DNA of 37,105 nucleotides from JAIVGV01 sp035295985 (GTDB taxonomy: Bacteria > Acidobacteriota > Blastocatellia > Pyrinomonadales > Pyrinomonadaceae). The stretch covers positions 1 through 37,105 of the forward strand of contig DATHBT010000192.1 of the NCBI GenBank assembly GCA_035295985.1, read 5' to 3'. Positions 24,924 to 33,428 of this stretch are shown here, one piece after another (position 1 is the stretch's first letter; each line of letters starts with the position of its first letter). The notes beneath the pieces were generated by a model. The model did no database searches. It was not told where the DNA came from and saw nothing but the letters and a program-made list of their open reading frames with translations. A program made the position numbers and the translations under genes.

Positions 24924-26059
24924 TGGCCGACGCCCTCGTGACACGGCAGCCCCGCCCTCCGGGGCGCAAGCTCGTGACCGTCGAGCTGACGAACGTCTGC
25001 AACCTCCACTGCAGCTACTGCATGAGGGACGAGGACGCACTCTACCACTCGCCGGCCAACTTCTTCCCCGTCGAGCTGCTCCGGCGGATCATGCGCGAGG
25101 CCAGGCGGCCCGAGTTCGGCTTCGAGGGCGTCACGTTCACCGGCGGCGAGGTCCTCGTCCACCCGCACTTCCGCGAGGTGTTAGAGGCCGTACGCGACGA
25201 GGGCTGGAAGTACAGCTTCGTAACCAACGGCTGGCTCTTCGAGCGCGCCTACCCGGCCATCCTCGCCACCGCAGACGCCGCGCAAATGATCGCCTTCAGC
25301 CTCGACGGGGCGACGCGCGAGGCGCACGACCGCTGGCGCGGCGAGGGTTCGTTCGTGCGCGTGATGCGGGCCGTCACGCGCTGCCGCTTCAAGGGCATCC
25401 CGTTCCTGCTCAAAGCCCCGATCCGCCGCGACACAGTTGACAGCCTGCAAGACATGGCGCTAATGGCCGCGCGCCTCGGCGCGCGCGCCGTTCACTTCTC
25501 GCACCTGCTGCCAACCTCGCAGTCGGCTGAGGACGAGTCGGGCCTCACGATGGAAGAGCGCGCACACGCCGAGCAGGAGGTGGCGTTGCTCTCGAACATC
25601 CTCAAGATGCAGGTGGGCATCGCCGCCGGCTATTACAACACCAACCCCGGCTCGCCCTGCGACTCCCTCTCCGTCGGCACAGTCAACGTGGACTACCGCG
25701 GCCGGATGACGCTCTGCTGCAACCTCTCCGGCTACCGCGGGGCGTCCGACGGGCAAACCGACGTTCTCGCCGACCTCAACCGCGAGGACTTCGCCACAGG
25801 CTACGAACGCTTCCGGCGGAGCGCCGAGGCGCAGCTCGAAAGGCGCCGGCTGATGCTGGAAGGGCACGTGTTGCGGGGCACGAGTCCCGATCTCTACGAA
25901 GGCTCGCCGTGCCTCTACTGCCTCCAGAGCTTCGGCAAAGTCCCCTGGCAGTCGGCCGGGGCGTGGGGCGCGGGGTCGCCGCGCTCGCTCCCGGTTCTCT
26001 CGGCGGCGGCGCAACCGGGCGCGGGGTCGGAAGTATTTCTCAGACAGGAATCGGTCTAA
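24923..26059 (+). CDS. Radical SAM protein with SPASM-like C-terminus
   Basis: The 378-residue enzyme begins with the cluster motif CNLHCSYC (C26, C30, C33), which binds the 4Fe-4S cluster that cleaves S-adenosylmethionine. GGE-type FTGGEVL (72-78) and SLDGA (126-130) complete the core. The C-terminal half has further cysteines: C246, C265, C266, C330 and C333, consistent with a SPASM or twitch auxiliary cluster. Such enzymes modify peptides bound through a PqqD-type partner. The last 45 residues are Ala/Gly/Ser-rich without motifs. The gene is coupled to the kinase before it, and the PqqD gene follows two bases after its stop. The precursor has no Cys, so thioether formation is excluded; epimerisation or C-C or C-O linkage would be options. 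Confidence 0.9.
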   Translation: MADALVTRQPRPPGRKLVTVELTNVCNLHCSYCMRDEDALYHSPANFFPVELLRRIMREARRPEFGFEGVTFTGGEVLVHPHFREVLEAVRDEGWKYSFVTNGWLFERAYPAILATADAAQMIAFSLDGATREAHDRWRGEGSFVRVMRAVTRCRFKGIPFLLKAPIRRDTVDSLQDMALMAARLGARAVHFSHLLPTSQSAEDESGLTMEERAHAEQEVALLSNILKMQVGIAAGYYNTNPGSPCDSLSVGTVNVDYRGRMTLCCNLSGYRGASDGQTDVLADLNREDFATGYERFRRSAEAQLERRRLMLEGHVLRGTSPDLYEGSPCLYCLQSFGKVPWQSAGAWGAGSPRSLPVLSAAAQPGAGSEVFLRQESV

Positions 26060-26061
26060 AG

Positions 26062-26334
26062 ATGAGCACCGCCGGAGAGGCCGCGAGGCCGCACGATCAC
26101 GTCGTCTTCACGGACTTCGAGGGGGGCGAAGGCGTCCTCGTCGATCTCAACACGAAGCGCTACTACACCTTGAACGAGACGGCCGCGCTCATCTGGCGCG
26201 CGCTCGAACGCGGCGAAGGTGCTGAGGAGATCGTGCGGCAGTTGACCGAAGCCTACGACGTGACGGCCGAACACGCCGCCGCCTCGCTCGACAAGACGCT
26301 CTCGACACTTCGCGCGCGCCAGCTCCTCCGCTGA
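26062..26334 (+). CDS. PqqD-family peptide recognition protein (RRE)
   Basis: The 90-residue protein matches the PqqD fold: VLVDLNTKRYYTLNETAALIWRALERG (25-51) then EEIVRQLTEAYDV and a C-terminal helix KTLSTLRARQLL. PqqD domains bind leader peptides and present them to radical SAM or other enzymes. I start at ATG 26062, two bases after the radical SAM stop, with AGGA upstream. A longer in-frame opening at 25909 lies inside the radical SAM gene and is not credible. Confidence 0.92.
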   Translation: MSTAGEAARPHDHVVFTDFEGGEGVLVDLNTKRYYTLNETAALIWRALERGEGAEEIVRQLTEAYDVTAEHAAASLDKTLSTLRARQLLR

Positions 26335-26393
26335 GTCGCGCCGCCCCTCCCCGTAACGAACATTTAGCCCCGACGCCGCGCGAAAAATTTGCG

Positions 26394-26464
26394 GCCCCGC
26401 CGGGGCGTGTGTTAGTTTCCGTTTCTCTCACGTAAGGCCGGCGCGGGCAGCGGTTCGCGCCGGC
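26394..26464 (+). promoter_or_regulatory. Two GC hairpins between the pqqD-type gene and the nuclease gene
   Basis: The first hairpin is GCCCC (26394-26398) with GGGGC (26402-26406). The second has a perfect 9-bp stem (26437-26445 with 26456-26464, GCCGGCGCG) and a 10-base loop. Neither is followed by a T-run. They could close the peptide operon or form the leader of the nuclease mRNA. A weak TTGCGG box with a poor -10 lies near 26389. Confidence 0.35.
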
Positions 26465-26564
26465 GGTAGTCGCCCGCACTCACCTTCCGCACTTGAAGGC
26501 AACTAACCTGAGCGCGCCCCCTTACCGCGGCGCGGTCGGTTATCCAAAGTGAAAGGATCACCTC

Positions 26565-29500
26565 ATGAGAAGAACGATCCGCATCCGGCGCGGCGTCGCG
26601 CCCGTCCGCATCAATCTCACCATCCCGGCCGCCTTCATGATCGCCTCGGCGCTCGCGCTGACCGGCCTTTCGTTCCGCGACATCCCGGCCGCGCAGCCTC
26701 TTTCCGCCTCAGTCGTCATCAGTCAGGTTTACCCCGGCGGCGGCGGGGCGACCGGGACGTATAAGAACGACTACGTAGAACTGTTCAACCGCTCCATTGA
26801 CCCAGTCGTGCTCGCGGGCTACTCGCTCCAATACGGGTCGTCCACGGGGCAATTCGGCAGCTCGTCCGCCAACATTTATGCTTTCCCGACGGGGACCACC
26901 ATCCCGGGCAGCAGCTATCTGCTCGTGCAACTCGGCGCGGCCGGGTCGGTCACCACCCCCGTGCCCTCGCCCGATTTAACCACCGGCGGCCTCAGCATGG
27001 CCGCCGGCAGCGGCAAGATTGCGCTCGCCAACACGACCACCCCACTCGGCTGCGGCGCGATTGCGACGCCCTGCGCCCTGCCCCACGCGAACATCGTTGA
27101 CTTAGTGGCTTACGGCACGTCGAACAACGGCGAAGGCGGCACCACGGTTAATAACGGCGCCGCGTTCAGCTCTGCGAACACGCAGGGCGCTGTGCGCAAG
27201 TCGAGCGGATGCACGGAGACTGACGATAACAACGCCGACTTCGACGTGGTGATCAACCCAGTCCCGCGCAACTCCTTCACGGCCCCCAGCCCGTGCGGCG
27301 CGAACGACGCGCAGCCTACGGTGGGCAGCACCACGCCGGCCGACAACGCCACGAACGTAGCGCCCGGCTCGAACATCACCATCACGTTCCGCGAGCCTGT
27401 CAACGTAACCGGCAACTGGTTCATGATCAGTTGCGCATCGACCGGAACACACGCCGCGGTGGTGAGCGGCGGCCCGACTACTTTCACGCTCGACCCGGAC
27501 GCCGACTTCGGATCGAACGAACTCTGCACCGTCACGGTCGTCGCCTCGCAGGTCACCGACCAGGACGCGAACGACCCGCCCGACGCTATGCAGGGCAACT
27601 ACGTCTTCGACTTTACCTCGGCCCCCATCCTGCCGACCCTCAGCGTCAACGACGTGTCGCTGAGCGAGGGCAGCGGCCCCGGTGTGACCGCCTTCACCTT
27701 CAACGTCAGCCTCTCGTCCTCCACGCACGGCGGCGTGACCTTCGACATCGCCACCGCCGACGGGGCGGCCAACCCGGCCACCGCCGGCAGCGATTACACG
27801 GCCAGGTCGCTGACGGGCCAGACCATCCCCAACGGGAGCAACAGTTATTCCTTCACCGTCGATGTGACCCGCGACGCCAGCTTCGAGCAGAACGAGACGT
27901 TCTTCGTCAACGTCACGAACATCACCGGGGCTACCGCCGGGGACGCGCAGGGCCTCGGCACCATCCTCAACGACGACACAGGGATATGCGGCGACGCCTT
28001 CACGCCCATCTACACGATTCAGGGGAGCGGCACGTCGAGCCCCATCAACGGCTCGACCGTCGCGACCGAGGGCGTGGTGATCGGCGACTTCCAGGGCGCG
28101 AGCAATCTGAGCGGCTTCCACGTCCAGGACCCGTCGGGCGACGCCAACACGGCCACGTCCGACGGCATATACGTCTTCGACGGCAGCTCGCCCGCCCTTG
28201 ACGTTGCGGTGGGCGACCGGGTGCGCGTCGTCGGTACGGTAGCCGAGACTTCCGGGAACACGCGGATCAACCCCGCCCTCCCGACGCAGATTTGCAACAC
28301 CGGAAACGAGCCGCCCGCGGCCACCGTCGTTGACCTGCCTGAGCCGGTTGACGGCGACCTCGAACGCTACGAGAACATGCGCGTCCTCTTCACCGAGGCG
28401 CTGACCGCCACGGGCAACTTCACATGGGGGCGCTTCGGCGAGCTGGTGCTCTCGGCGGACGGCCGCCTCTTCCAGCAGAACAGCTTCGACCGCCCGAACA
28501 CGGCCGGCGCTCTGGCCCGGGCCAACTTAAACGAGCGCGCCTACGTCGTGCTCGACGACGGCAAATCAGTCCAGAACCCCGACCCGATTCCTTACCAGAG
28601 CGCGGACATGACCCGGCGCGCGGGCGACACCGTCACAGGGCTGACGGGGGTGCTCACCTTCGATTTCAACGAGTACCGCGTCCACCCGACCGTCGCGCCG
28701 GTCTTCGTGCAGGCGAACCCGCGCCCCGCCGCACCGGCGTCCGTCGGAGGCGATCTTAAAGCCGCCTCGGCGAACGTCCTCAACTACTTCAACGGCGGCG
28801 GCATGGGCGGCGGCTTCCCGACCGCCCGCGGCGCGTCCTCGCCGGCCGAGTTCAACCGCCAGCGCGCCAAGATCATCTCGATGCTCAGCACCCTCGACGC
28901 CGACGTGCTCGGCATCGTCGAGATGGAGAACGACGGCGGCGGCGCCCAGAGCGCGCTCCAGGATTTGGTCAACGGCCTGAACGACGCCACCGCGCCCGGC
29001 ACCTACGTGGGCCTGCACAGCCCGAACCCCGGCACAGACCTCATCCAGAACGCGATCATCTACAAGCCGGCCTCCGTCACCCCGGTCGGCGCGCAGGTCA
29101 ACGACATCGACTCGGCGTGGGCGCAGGCCCGCGCCCCGCTCGCGCAGACCTTCCGGCACAGCGGCAACGGCGAGAAGTTCACCTTCATCGTCAACCACTT
29201 CACCTCGAAGGGGTGCTCGTCGAGCGACACGGGCGACGACGCCGATAAAGGCGACGGGCAGGGGTGCGACAATTTCCAGCGCACGCAGCAGGCGAACCGG
29301 CTGCTCGTCTTCATCCAGGATCGCAAGACCGCCTCGGGCGACCCGGACGTGCTCTCAGTGGGTGACTACAACGCCTACGGAGAGGAAGACCCGATATTCA
29401 TCCTGGAGCAGGACTCCGCCGACACGCTGTCGGACGGCACAGGCGGCCTCGTCAGCCAGTCGGAGCGGTTCGTGCCTGCGGGCGAGCGTTACTCCTTCCA

Positions 29501-30992
29501 GTTCGACTCGCAGTTCGGCGAGCTTGACCACGCCCTAGCCACGAAGAGCATGAACAACCAGATCACGGGCGCGACCATCTGGCACGTCAACGCGGACGAG
29601 CCGGTCGCCATCGACTACAACACGGAGTTCAAGACGCAAGACCTCTACGCGCCGTCGCCCTACCGCGCCGCCGACCACGACCCGCTCGTCGTCGGCCTCA
29701 GTCTTAGCTCGGCCCCGCCGCTCGCTCCCGGCTCGCTCATCATCTCGGAGTTCCGTCTCTCCGGCCCGGCCGGCGCTAACGACGAGTTCGTAGAGGTTTA
29801 CAACAACACGAACTCGCCCGTCACCGTCCAGACGATAGACGGCTCGGCCGGGTACGCGCTGGCGGCCTCGTCCGGCGGCATCCGCTTCATCATCCCGAAC
29901 GACACGGTCATACAGGCGCGCGGGTACTTCCTCGGCGTCAACAACGCGGCGCAGGGTTACAGCCTCGCCTCCCACCCCGCGGGCGGCGGCACGACCGCCG
30001 CCGGCGACCCGGTCAAGGACGCCGGCGGCAACCCCGCAGCCGGCTACACGACCGACATCCCCGATAACACCGGCATCGCGCTCTTCTCGACCGCGAACCC
30101 GGTAAACTTCAACACGGACACGCGGCTCGACGCCGTCGGTTCGGCCTCCGAAGCGAACACGCTCTACAAAGAGGGCGACGGCTATCCGGCCATCGGCGGC
30201 ACCGCGCGGGAGTACAGCTTCTTCCGCGACCTCCGCTCGGGCCTGCCGAAGGACACGGGCGACAACGCCTCAGACTTCCTCTACGTCAACACGTTGGGGA
30301 CGAACGAAGGCGCGGGCGGGCGTCTCGGCGCGCCGGGGCCGCAGAACCTTTCAAGCCCCGTCCAGCGCAACGCCGCGATCAAGGCGAGTCTCATCAATCC
30401 CTTCTGCGGCCCCGGCGAAACCGGGCCGGCCGCCGCCAACCCGACTCCCGGCCAGTCGCCAGACGGAACGCCCGTCGCCGGCACGTGCCAGAACGCCGCG
30501 CGCGACTCAACGCCCATCGCGACGCAGCCGGACACGAGCGCCCGCGGCACGTTCTACATCCGCCGCCGCTTCCACAACAAAACCGGACAGAACGTGACGC
30601 GCCTGCGCTTCCGCGTCGTGGACATCACGACGAAGCCGGAGGCTGGCACGGCCGACCTACGTGTGCTCTCCTCCGGCGCGACGCAGTACACCGTCAACGC
30701 CGCCGTCATGCCCTTACACGGGCTGACGCTCGAAGAGCCGCCCGCGCAGGCCATCGGCGGCGGGTTCAACTCCACCCTCCAATGCTGCACGGGGGCCGGC
30801 TCCGTGACCGGCGCGCGCGGGATCACGCTCGCCGAGCCGCTCGCCCCGAACGGCATCATCGACGTTCAGTTCCGCTTCGGCGTCATGGCCCCGGGCTTCT
30901 ACCGCTTCTTCGTCAACGTCGAGGCGGAGCTGCAGCCGGCGATGATGCCAATCGCGCCCTCTAAGGCGGGCGCGCAGCAGATTAAACGCTGA
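26565..30992 (+). CDS. Large secreted multi-domain nuclease (ExeM/NucH-like) with lamin-tail domains
   Basis: The 1475-residue protein has an N-terminal signal region (about 1-44). Then come a lamin-tail domain (about 48-170; VVISQVYPGGGG), a Big_5/SbsA-type Ig domain (about 248-350), a Calx-beta domain (about 355-470; LSVNDVSLSEG, ATADGAAN), an OB-fold-like region (about 475-590) and an endonuclease/exonuclease/phosphatase domain (about 730-1045). The last has ANVLNYFN, GIVEMEND, VNHFTSKG, VGDYNAY and a terminal AADHDP active-site set. A second lamin-tail domain (about 1060-1250) and a Pro/Gly/Asn-rich C-terminal part follow. Extracellular nucleases of this design degrade DNA in biofilm or for nutrition. 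It has an AAAGGA ribosome site and follows the peptide operon on the same strand. Confidence 0.88.
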   Translation: MRRTIRIRRGVAPVRINLTIPAAFMIASALALTGLSFRDIPAAQPLSASVVISQVYPGGGGATGTYKNDYVELFNRSIDPVVLAGYSLQYGSSTGQFGSSSANIYAFPTGTTIPGSSYLLVQLGAAGSVTTPVPSPDLTTGGLSMAAGSGKIALANTTTPLGCGAIATPCALPHANIVDLVAYGTSNNGEGGTTVNNGAAFSSANTQGAVRKSSGCTETDDNNADFDVVINPVPRNSFTAPSPCGANDAQPTVGSTTPADNATNVAPGSNITITFREPVNVTGNWFMISCASTGTHAAVVSGGPTTFTLDPDADFGSNELCTVTVVASQVTDQDANDPPDAMQGNYVFDFTSAPILPTLSVNDVSLSEGSGPGVTAFTFNVSLSSSTHGGVTFDIATADGAANPATAGSDYTARSLTGQTIPNGSNSYSFTVDVTRDASFEQNETFFVNVTNITGATAGDAQGLGTILNDDTGICGDAFTPIYTIQGSGTSSPINGSTVATEGVVIGDFQGASNLSGFHVQDPSGDANTATSDGIYVFDGSSPALDVAVGDRVRVVGTVAETSGNTRINPALPTQICNTGNEPPAATVVDLPEPVDGDLERYENMRVLFTEALTATGNFTWGRFGELVLSADGRLFQQNSFDRPNTAGALARANLNERAYVVLDDGKSVQNPDPIPYQSADMTRRAGDTVTGLTGVLTFDFNEYRVHPTVAPVFVQANPRPAAPASVGGDLKAASANVLNYFNGGGMGGGFPTARGASSPAEFNRQRAKIISMLSTLDADVLGIVEMENDGGGAQSALQDLVNGLNDATAPGTYVGLHSPNPGTDLIQNAIIYKPASVTPVGAQVNDIDSAWAQARAPLAQTFRHSGNGEKFTFIVNHFTSKGCSSSDTGDDADKGDGQGCDNFQRTQQANRLLVFIQDRKTASGDPDVLSVGDYNAYGEEDPIFILEQDSADTLSDGTGGLVSQSERFVPAGERYSFQFDSQFGELDHALATKSMNNQITGATIWHVNADEPVAIDYNTEFKTQDLYAPSPYRAADHDPLVVGLSLSSAPPLAPGSLIISEFRLSGPAGANDEFVEVYNNTNSPVTVQTIDGSAGYALAASSGGIRFIIPNDTVIQARGYFLGVNNAAQGYSLASHPAGGGTTAAGDPVKDAGGNPAAGYTTDIPDNTGIALFSTANPVNFNTDTRLDAVGSASEANTLYKEGDGYPAIGGTAREYSFFRDLRSGLPKDTGDNASDFLYVNTLGTNEGAGGRLGAPGPQNLSSPVQRNAAIKASLINPFCGPGETGPAAANPTPGQSPDGTPVAGTCQNAARDSTPIATQPDTSARGTFYIRRRFHNKTGQNVTRLRFRVVDITTKPEAGTADLRVLSSGATQYTVNAAVMPLHGLTLEEPPAQAIGGGFNSTLQCCTGAGSVTGARGITLAEPLAPNGIIDVQFRFGVMAPGFYRFFVNVEAELQPAMMPIAPSKAGAQQIKR

Positions 30993-31035
30993 GGTCCCGT
31001 CGCCGAGGGGCTTTCACTTCATGCCCTTCAAACGC

Positions 31036-31081
31036 GGGGGGCGCGCGAACGTCGAACACGTTCGCGCGCCCCCCGGCTTTT
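31036..31081. terminator. Very strong intrinsic terminator shared by converging genes
   Basis: A perfect 16-bp stem (31036-31051 with 31059-31074, GGGGGGCGCGCGAACG) has a seven-base loop, followed on the plus strand by GGCTTTT. It separates the nuclease gene from the converging B2-type gene at 31094. Confidence 0.85.
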
Positions 31082-31093
31082 GATGCCCACAGT

Positions 31094-31570
31094 TTACACC
31101 CGCGATCGAACCTGGCTATCGGGCTGAGGAGAAGGGAAGGAGTAGGTGACGGTGTAGTCGGGCCAAGTCGCCTCGAACAGAGGGCGGCCGTGGTCTTCGA
31201 GCCAGGCGTGGCCGTCCAGAAGACCGCCGCCGCCTTTCCGCAGGCCGAAGACGACCCGCGTCTGCCGGCCGCCGAGAGCGAGGTAGCGGTGCAGGACGGG
31301 CGCGCGCTTCCAGCAGGTGGGAGTGAAGCAGAGCACGTCGGTCGCGAGCAGTGCGTCGAGCAGTTGCGCGACTCTTTTGTCCGAAAACCCGTCCGCCCGC
31401 CCGCCCTTTCGCGGAGCTGCCGACACGAGCGATAAGACTTTCGGCAGGGGCAAAAACTTCACCAGCGCCGAAAGGGCCGCGACCCACGCCGCGAGCCGCA
31501 CGACGAGCCACGCCTCGCGCGGCTTACGAGCCACGAAGCCGACTGCCTTTCTCACTGTGCCGTACCGCAT
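31094..31570 (-). CDS. Lasso-peptide B2-type transglutaminase-fold protease
   Basis: The 158-residue protein follows the B2/Transglut_core3 pattern. An N-terminal hydrophobic helix (about 18-46; EAWLVVRLAAWVAAL) precedes CFTPTCWKRAPVLHRYLALGG with catalytic Cys86, then VVFGLRKGGGGLLDGHAWLEDHGRP with His121. The usual third acidic residue is not clear, possibly Asp138 in WPDYTV. B2 proteins are membrane-associated cysteine proteases that remove the leader peptide in lasso biosynthesis. Here it is 4.8 kb from the PqqD gene, on the opposite strand behind a VWFA gene, so the link to the peptide locus is functional inference, not operon structure. Its ATG at 31570 has no clear ribosome site. Confidence 0.8.
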   Translation of the reverse strand: MRYGTVRKAVGFVARKPREAWLVVRLAAWVAALSALVKFLPLPKVLSLVSAAPRKGGRADGFSDKRVAQLLDALLATDVLCFTPTCWKRAPVLHRYLALGGRQTRVVFGLRKGGGGLLDGHAWLEDHGRPLFEATWPDYTVTYSFPSPQPDSQVRSRV

Positions 31571-31699
31571 CGGGAAACTATTTCTACACGTGAGCTGCCC
31601 GGCGGGTCGAGTGAACCGGCTGTCACTGTCCGTCGGGCTGATTGTTCAATGGGCCGTCGCAAGCAGATGCGGGGCGGAGGAAGCGGCCGGGGCGCGGGG

Positions 31700-32659
31700 T
31701 CAGGGTTTCGAGAGCCTGTAGCCGCGGCGGGTGCGTGCCGCGACGGACGGGCGCTCGACCTTCACCTCAATCGTCCGCCAGCGGCCGTCGCGCGCACGGT
31801 TCGACGGGCGGTAGCCGAGCGTGTACTGGTTGCTCAGTTCCTCCACTATCTCCGCGAAAGCCTCACGCAGAGCCTGCCCCCCCGGTGTCGCCACGTAACG
31901 GCCGCCGCTCTTCGTGGAAAAATTGCGGAGGGCGCCCGCTGCAGTTGAAGTGATAGGTGAGCCGCCGAGGCCTTGCCCCATGTCAACAGTGTAGATAGTG
32001 GCGTTGGCAGCGAGGGCGGCGTTAAGCGCTTTCTCGTGGCTGGCGGCGCTGCGCGTGTCGGCCCCGTCGGAGAGGACGAGGATGGCGCGCCGCTTTTCGG
32101 GCCTCTTTGAGAGGTCTTGCGCGGCACGCAGCACGGCATCGTACAAGACCGTCATGCCCCTGGCCCCCAGATCGAAGGCTCTGGGCGAGAGGTCGCGGCT
32201 GTTAGAGTAGTCCTGCACGCGCTCGATCTTCGAGTTGAAGCTATAGACGGCCGCCGCGTCGTCCGCGCGCAGGCCGTCGAGGAAGCGTATGGCGGCAGAG
32301 CGTGCGAGCGAGACGCGCTTCTCCATGCTGCCGGAGGTGTCGAGCAGGAGGGCGACGGCGAAGGGCGTCTCCTCCTCGCCGAAGTTGGTCACCTGCTGCT
32401 CGCGCCCGTCCTCGAAGACCTTGAAGTCCGCCTTCCGCAGCCCCCGCACGTAAGCGCCGCCCCCGTCCGTCGCCGTCACGTTTAGGACGACGAGGTCGGA
32501 TTCGACCGTGATGACCTCGTCGTCCTGTTGCGCGCGGGCGGGGCGATTGACGGACGGGCCGGCGGCGAGCGACAGGACGCAGGCGAGGAGTGCGAGGGCG
32601 ACTTTCGCGCGCCGCCGCGCCGCCGCCGGGGTCAGACTTGTCGCGGCCCTGAGTTTCAT
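31700..32659 (-). CDS. VWFA-related secreted protein of acidobacterial type
   Basis: The 319-residue protein has a signal peptide (about 15-44, ARAQ) and a beta-rich domain (VESDLVVLNVTATDGGGAYVRGLRKADFKVFEDG). A von Willebrand A domain with a metal-ion site D107-x-S109-x-S111 in DTSGSM follows, then MTVLYDAV and LVLSDGADTRSA. The conserved C-terminal LSNQYTLGYRPSN...RTIEVKV is typical of VWFA-related acidobacterial proteins, which occur in many copies in these genomes; their function is unknown. Its ATG overlaps the preceding stop (ATGA), so it is coupled to the upstream gene. Confidence 0.9.
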   Translation of the reverse strand: MKLRAATSLTPAAARRRAKVALALLACVLSLAAGPSVNRPARAQQDDEVITVESDLVVLNVTATDGGGAYVRGLRKADFKVFEDGREQQVTNFGEEETPFAVALLLDTSGSMEKRVSLARSAAIRFLDGLRADDAAAVYSFNSKIERVQDYSNSRDLSPRAFDLGARGMTVLYDAVLRAAQDLSKRPEKRRAILVLSDGADTRSAASHEKALNAALAANATIYTVDMGQGLGGSPITSTAAGALRNFSTKSGGRYVATPGGQALREAFAEIVEELSNQYTLGYRPSNRARDGRWRTIEVKVERPSVAARTRRGYRLSKP

Positions 32660-33258
32660 TTGAAGAAGGCGCGGATGTGGCGGATCACGTCGAGCAACTG
32701 GTTGGCCGTATCGATAACCGAGGTCGAGATGACGTGGCGCGGGGTCTTCTCAACCTTCACTTGCAGCTCTTCGGAGAGTTTACGTAACTGGTCGAACGAG
32801 GCCTCGATGCCGGGCGGCACCTCTTTCAGCCTCTCCTTGTCGTCGTCGCCGCCGGCCCGCTCCCGGATGGAGCGCGCGAGCTTCTCCATCCGGCCCAGCT
32901 TCTTCTGCTCCGCCGGCCCGAATCTCTTCGAGTGCTCGAAGGCCTGGCACAACTCGGCCCCGAGCGCGGCGCTCTCCTTCGCCCGCTCGATGTTCTCTTT
33001 GTAAGCCTCTTCGCGCCGCTTGATCTCGAGTTTTTTGATCATCTCCTGGCGGCCCGGAATCTGGTGCGGGTCGTCGTCACCGCCACGCGAGGCGGCCGAG
33101 CGCGGCGTAGTCCCGATGGTTCCGTGTTGGGCGCGCGCCGCAACACATGCGGCGAACAGGAGAAGGGCGGCGAGAGCCGTAATGCCAAGGCGCAGAACCC
33201 TGCGCGCGCCGTTCTGCTCTGGCGTGGTTAACAGGGAGCTTGGCGAAGCTGTGTACAT
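32656..33258 (-). CDS. Secreted helical protein of unknown function
   Basis: The 200-residue product has a signal peptide (about 20-44, LRLGITALAALLLFAACVAARAQ), then Arg/Asp/Gly and Lys/Glu-rich helices: EMIKKLEIKRREEAYKENIERAKESAALGAELCQ and DQLRKLSEELQVKVEK. No known domain is recognised. It overlaps the VWFA gene by four bases and is probably co-expressed with it. Possible role: envelope accessory protein, without evidence. Confidence 0.7.
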   Translation of the reverse strand: MYTASPSSLLTTPEQNGARRVLRLGITALAALLLFAACVAARAQHGTIGTTPRSAASRGGDDDPHQIPGRQEMIKKLEIKRREEAYKENIERAKESAALGAELCQAFEHSKRFGPAEQKKLGRMEKLARSIRERAGGDDDKERLKEVPPGIEASFDQLRKLSEELQVKVEKTPRHVISTSVIDTANQLLDVIRHIRAFFK

Positions 33259-33344
33259 CGAAGACTGAGAGACAAGTTCAGCGCGCGGCGTTGTCCGTTG
33301 TGCCGACCCGCGTGGCGAAAGACCGGGAGCGGCCCGACTTCCTG

Positions 33345-33396
33345 AAAAACGGGGCGGCGCGACTTAAAGTTTTACTTGAAACTTGTCGTCGCGCCG
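33345..33396 (-). terminator. Intrinsic terminator after the minus-strand gene at 33429
   Basis: A stem CGGCGCGAC/GTCGCGCCG (33355-33363 with 33388-33396) plus an inner AAGTTT/AAACTT stem is followed on the minus strand by ccccgttttt, so it terminates leftward transcription about 33 bases after the stop. The gene at 33258 therefore needs its own promoter. Confidence 0.7.
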
Positions 33397-33428
33397 ACTC
33401 GTCAGATTTTAGTTGAAGTAAGGCCGGT

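Noticed and set aside
25909..26061. Longer PqqD protein starting inside the radical SAM gene
   Set aside because: The extra residues are another reading of the radical SAM coding sequence, and a normal ATG occurs two bases after its stop.
21272..26334. A standard lasso peptide cluster
   Set aside because: No asparagine-synthetase-like cyclase is visible and the core lacks Gly1 and Asp/Glu at 7-9, so only the leader and some partners match.
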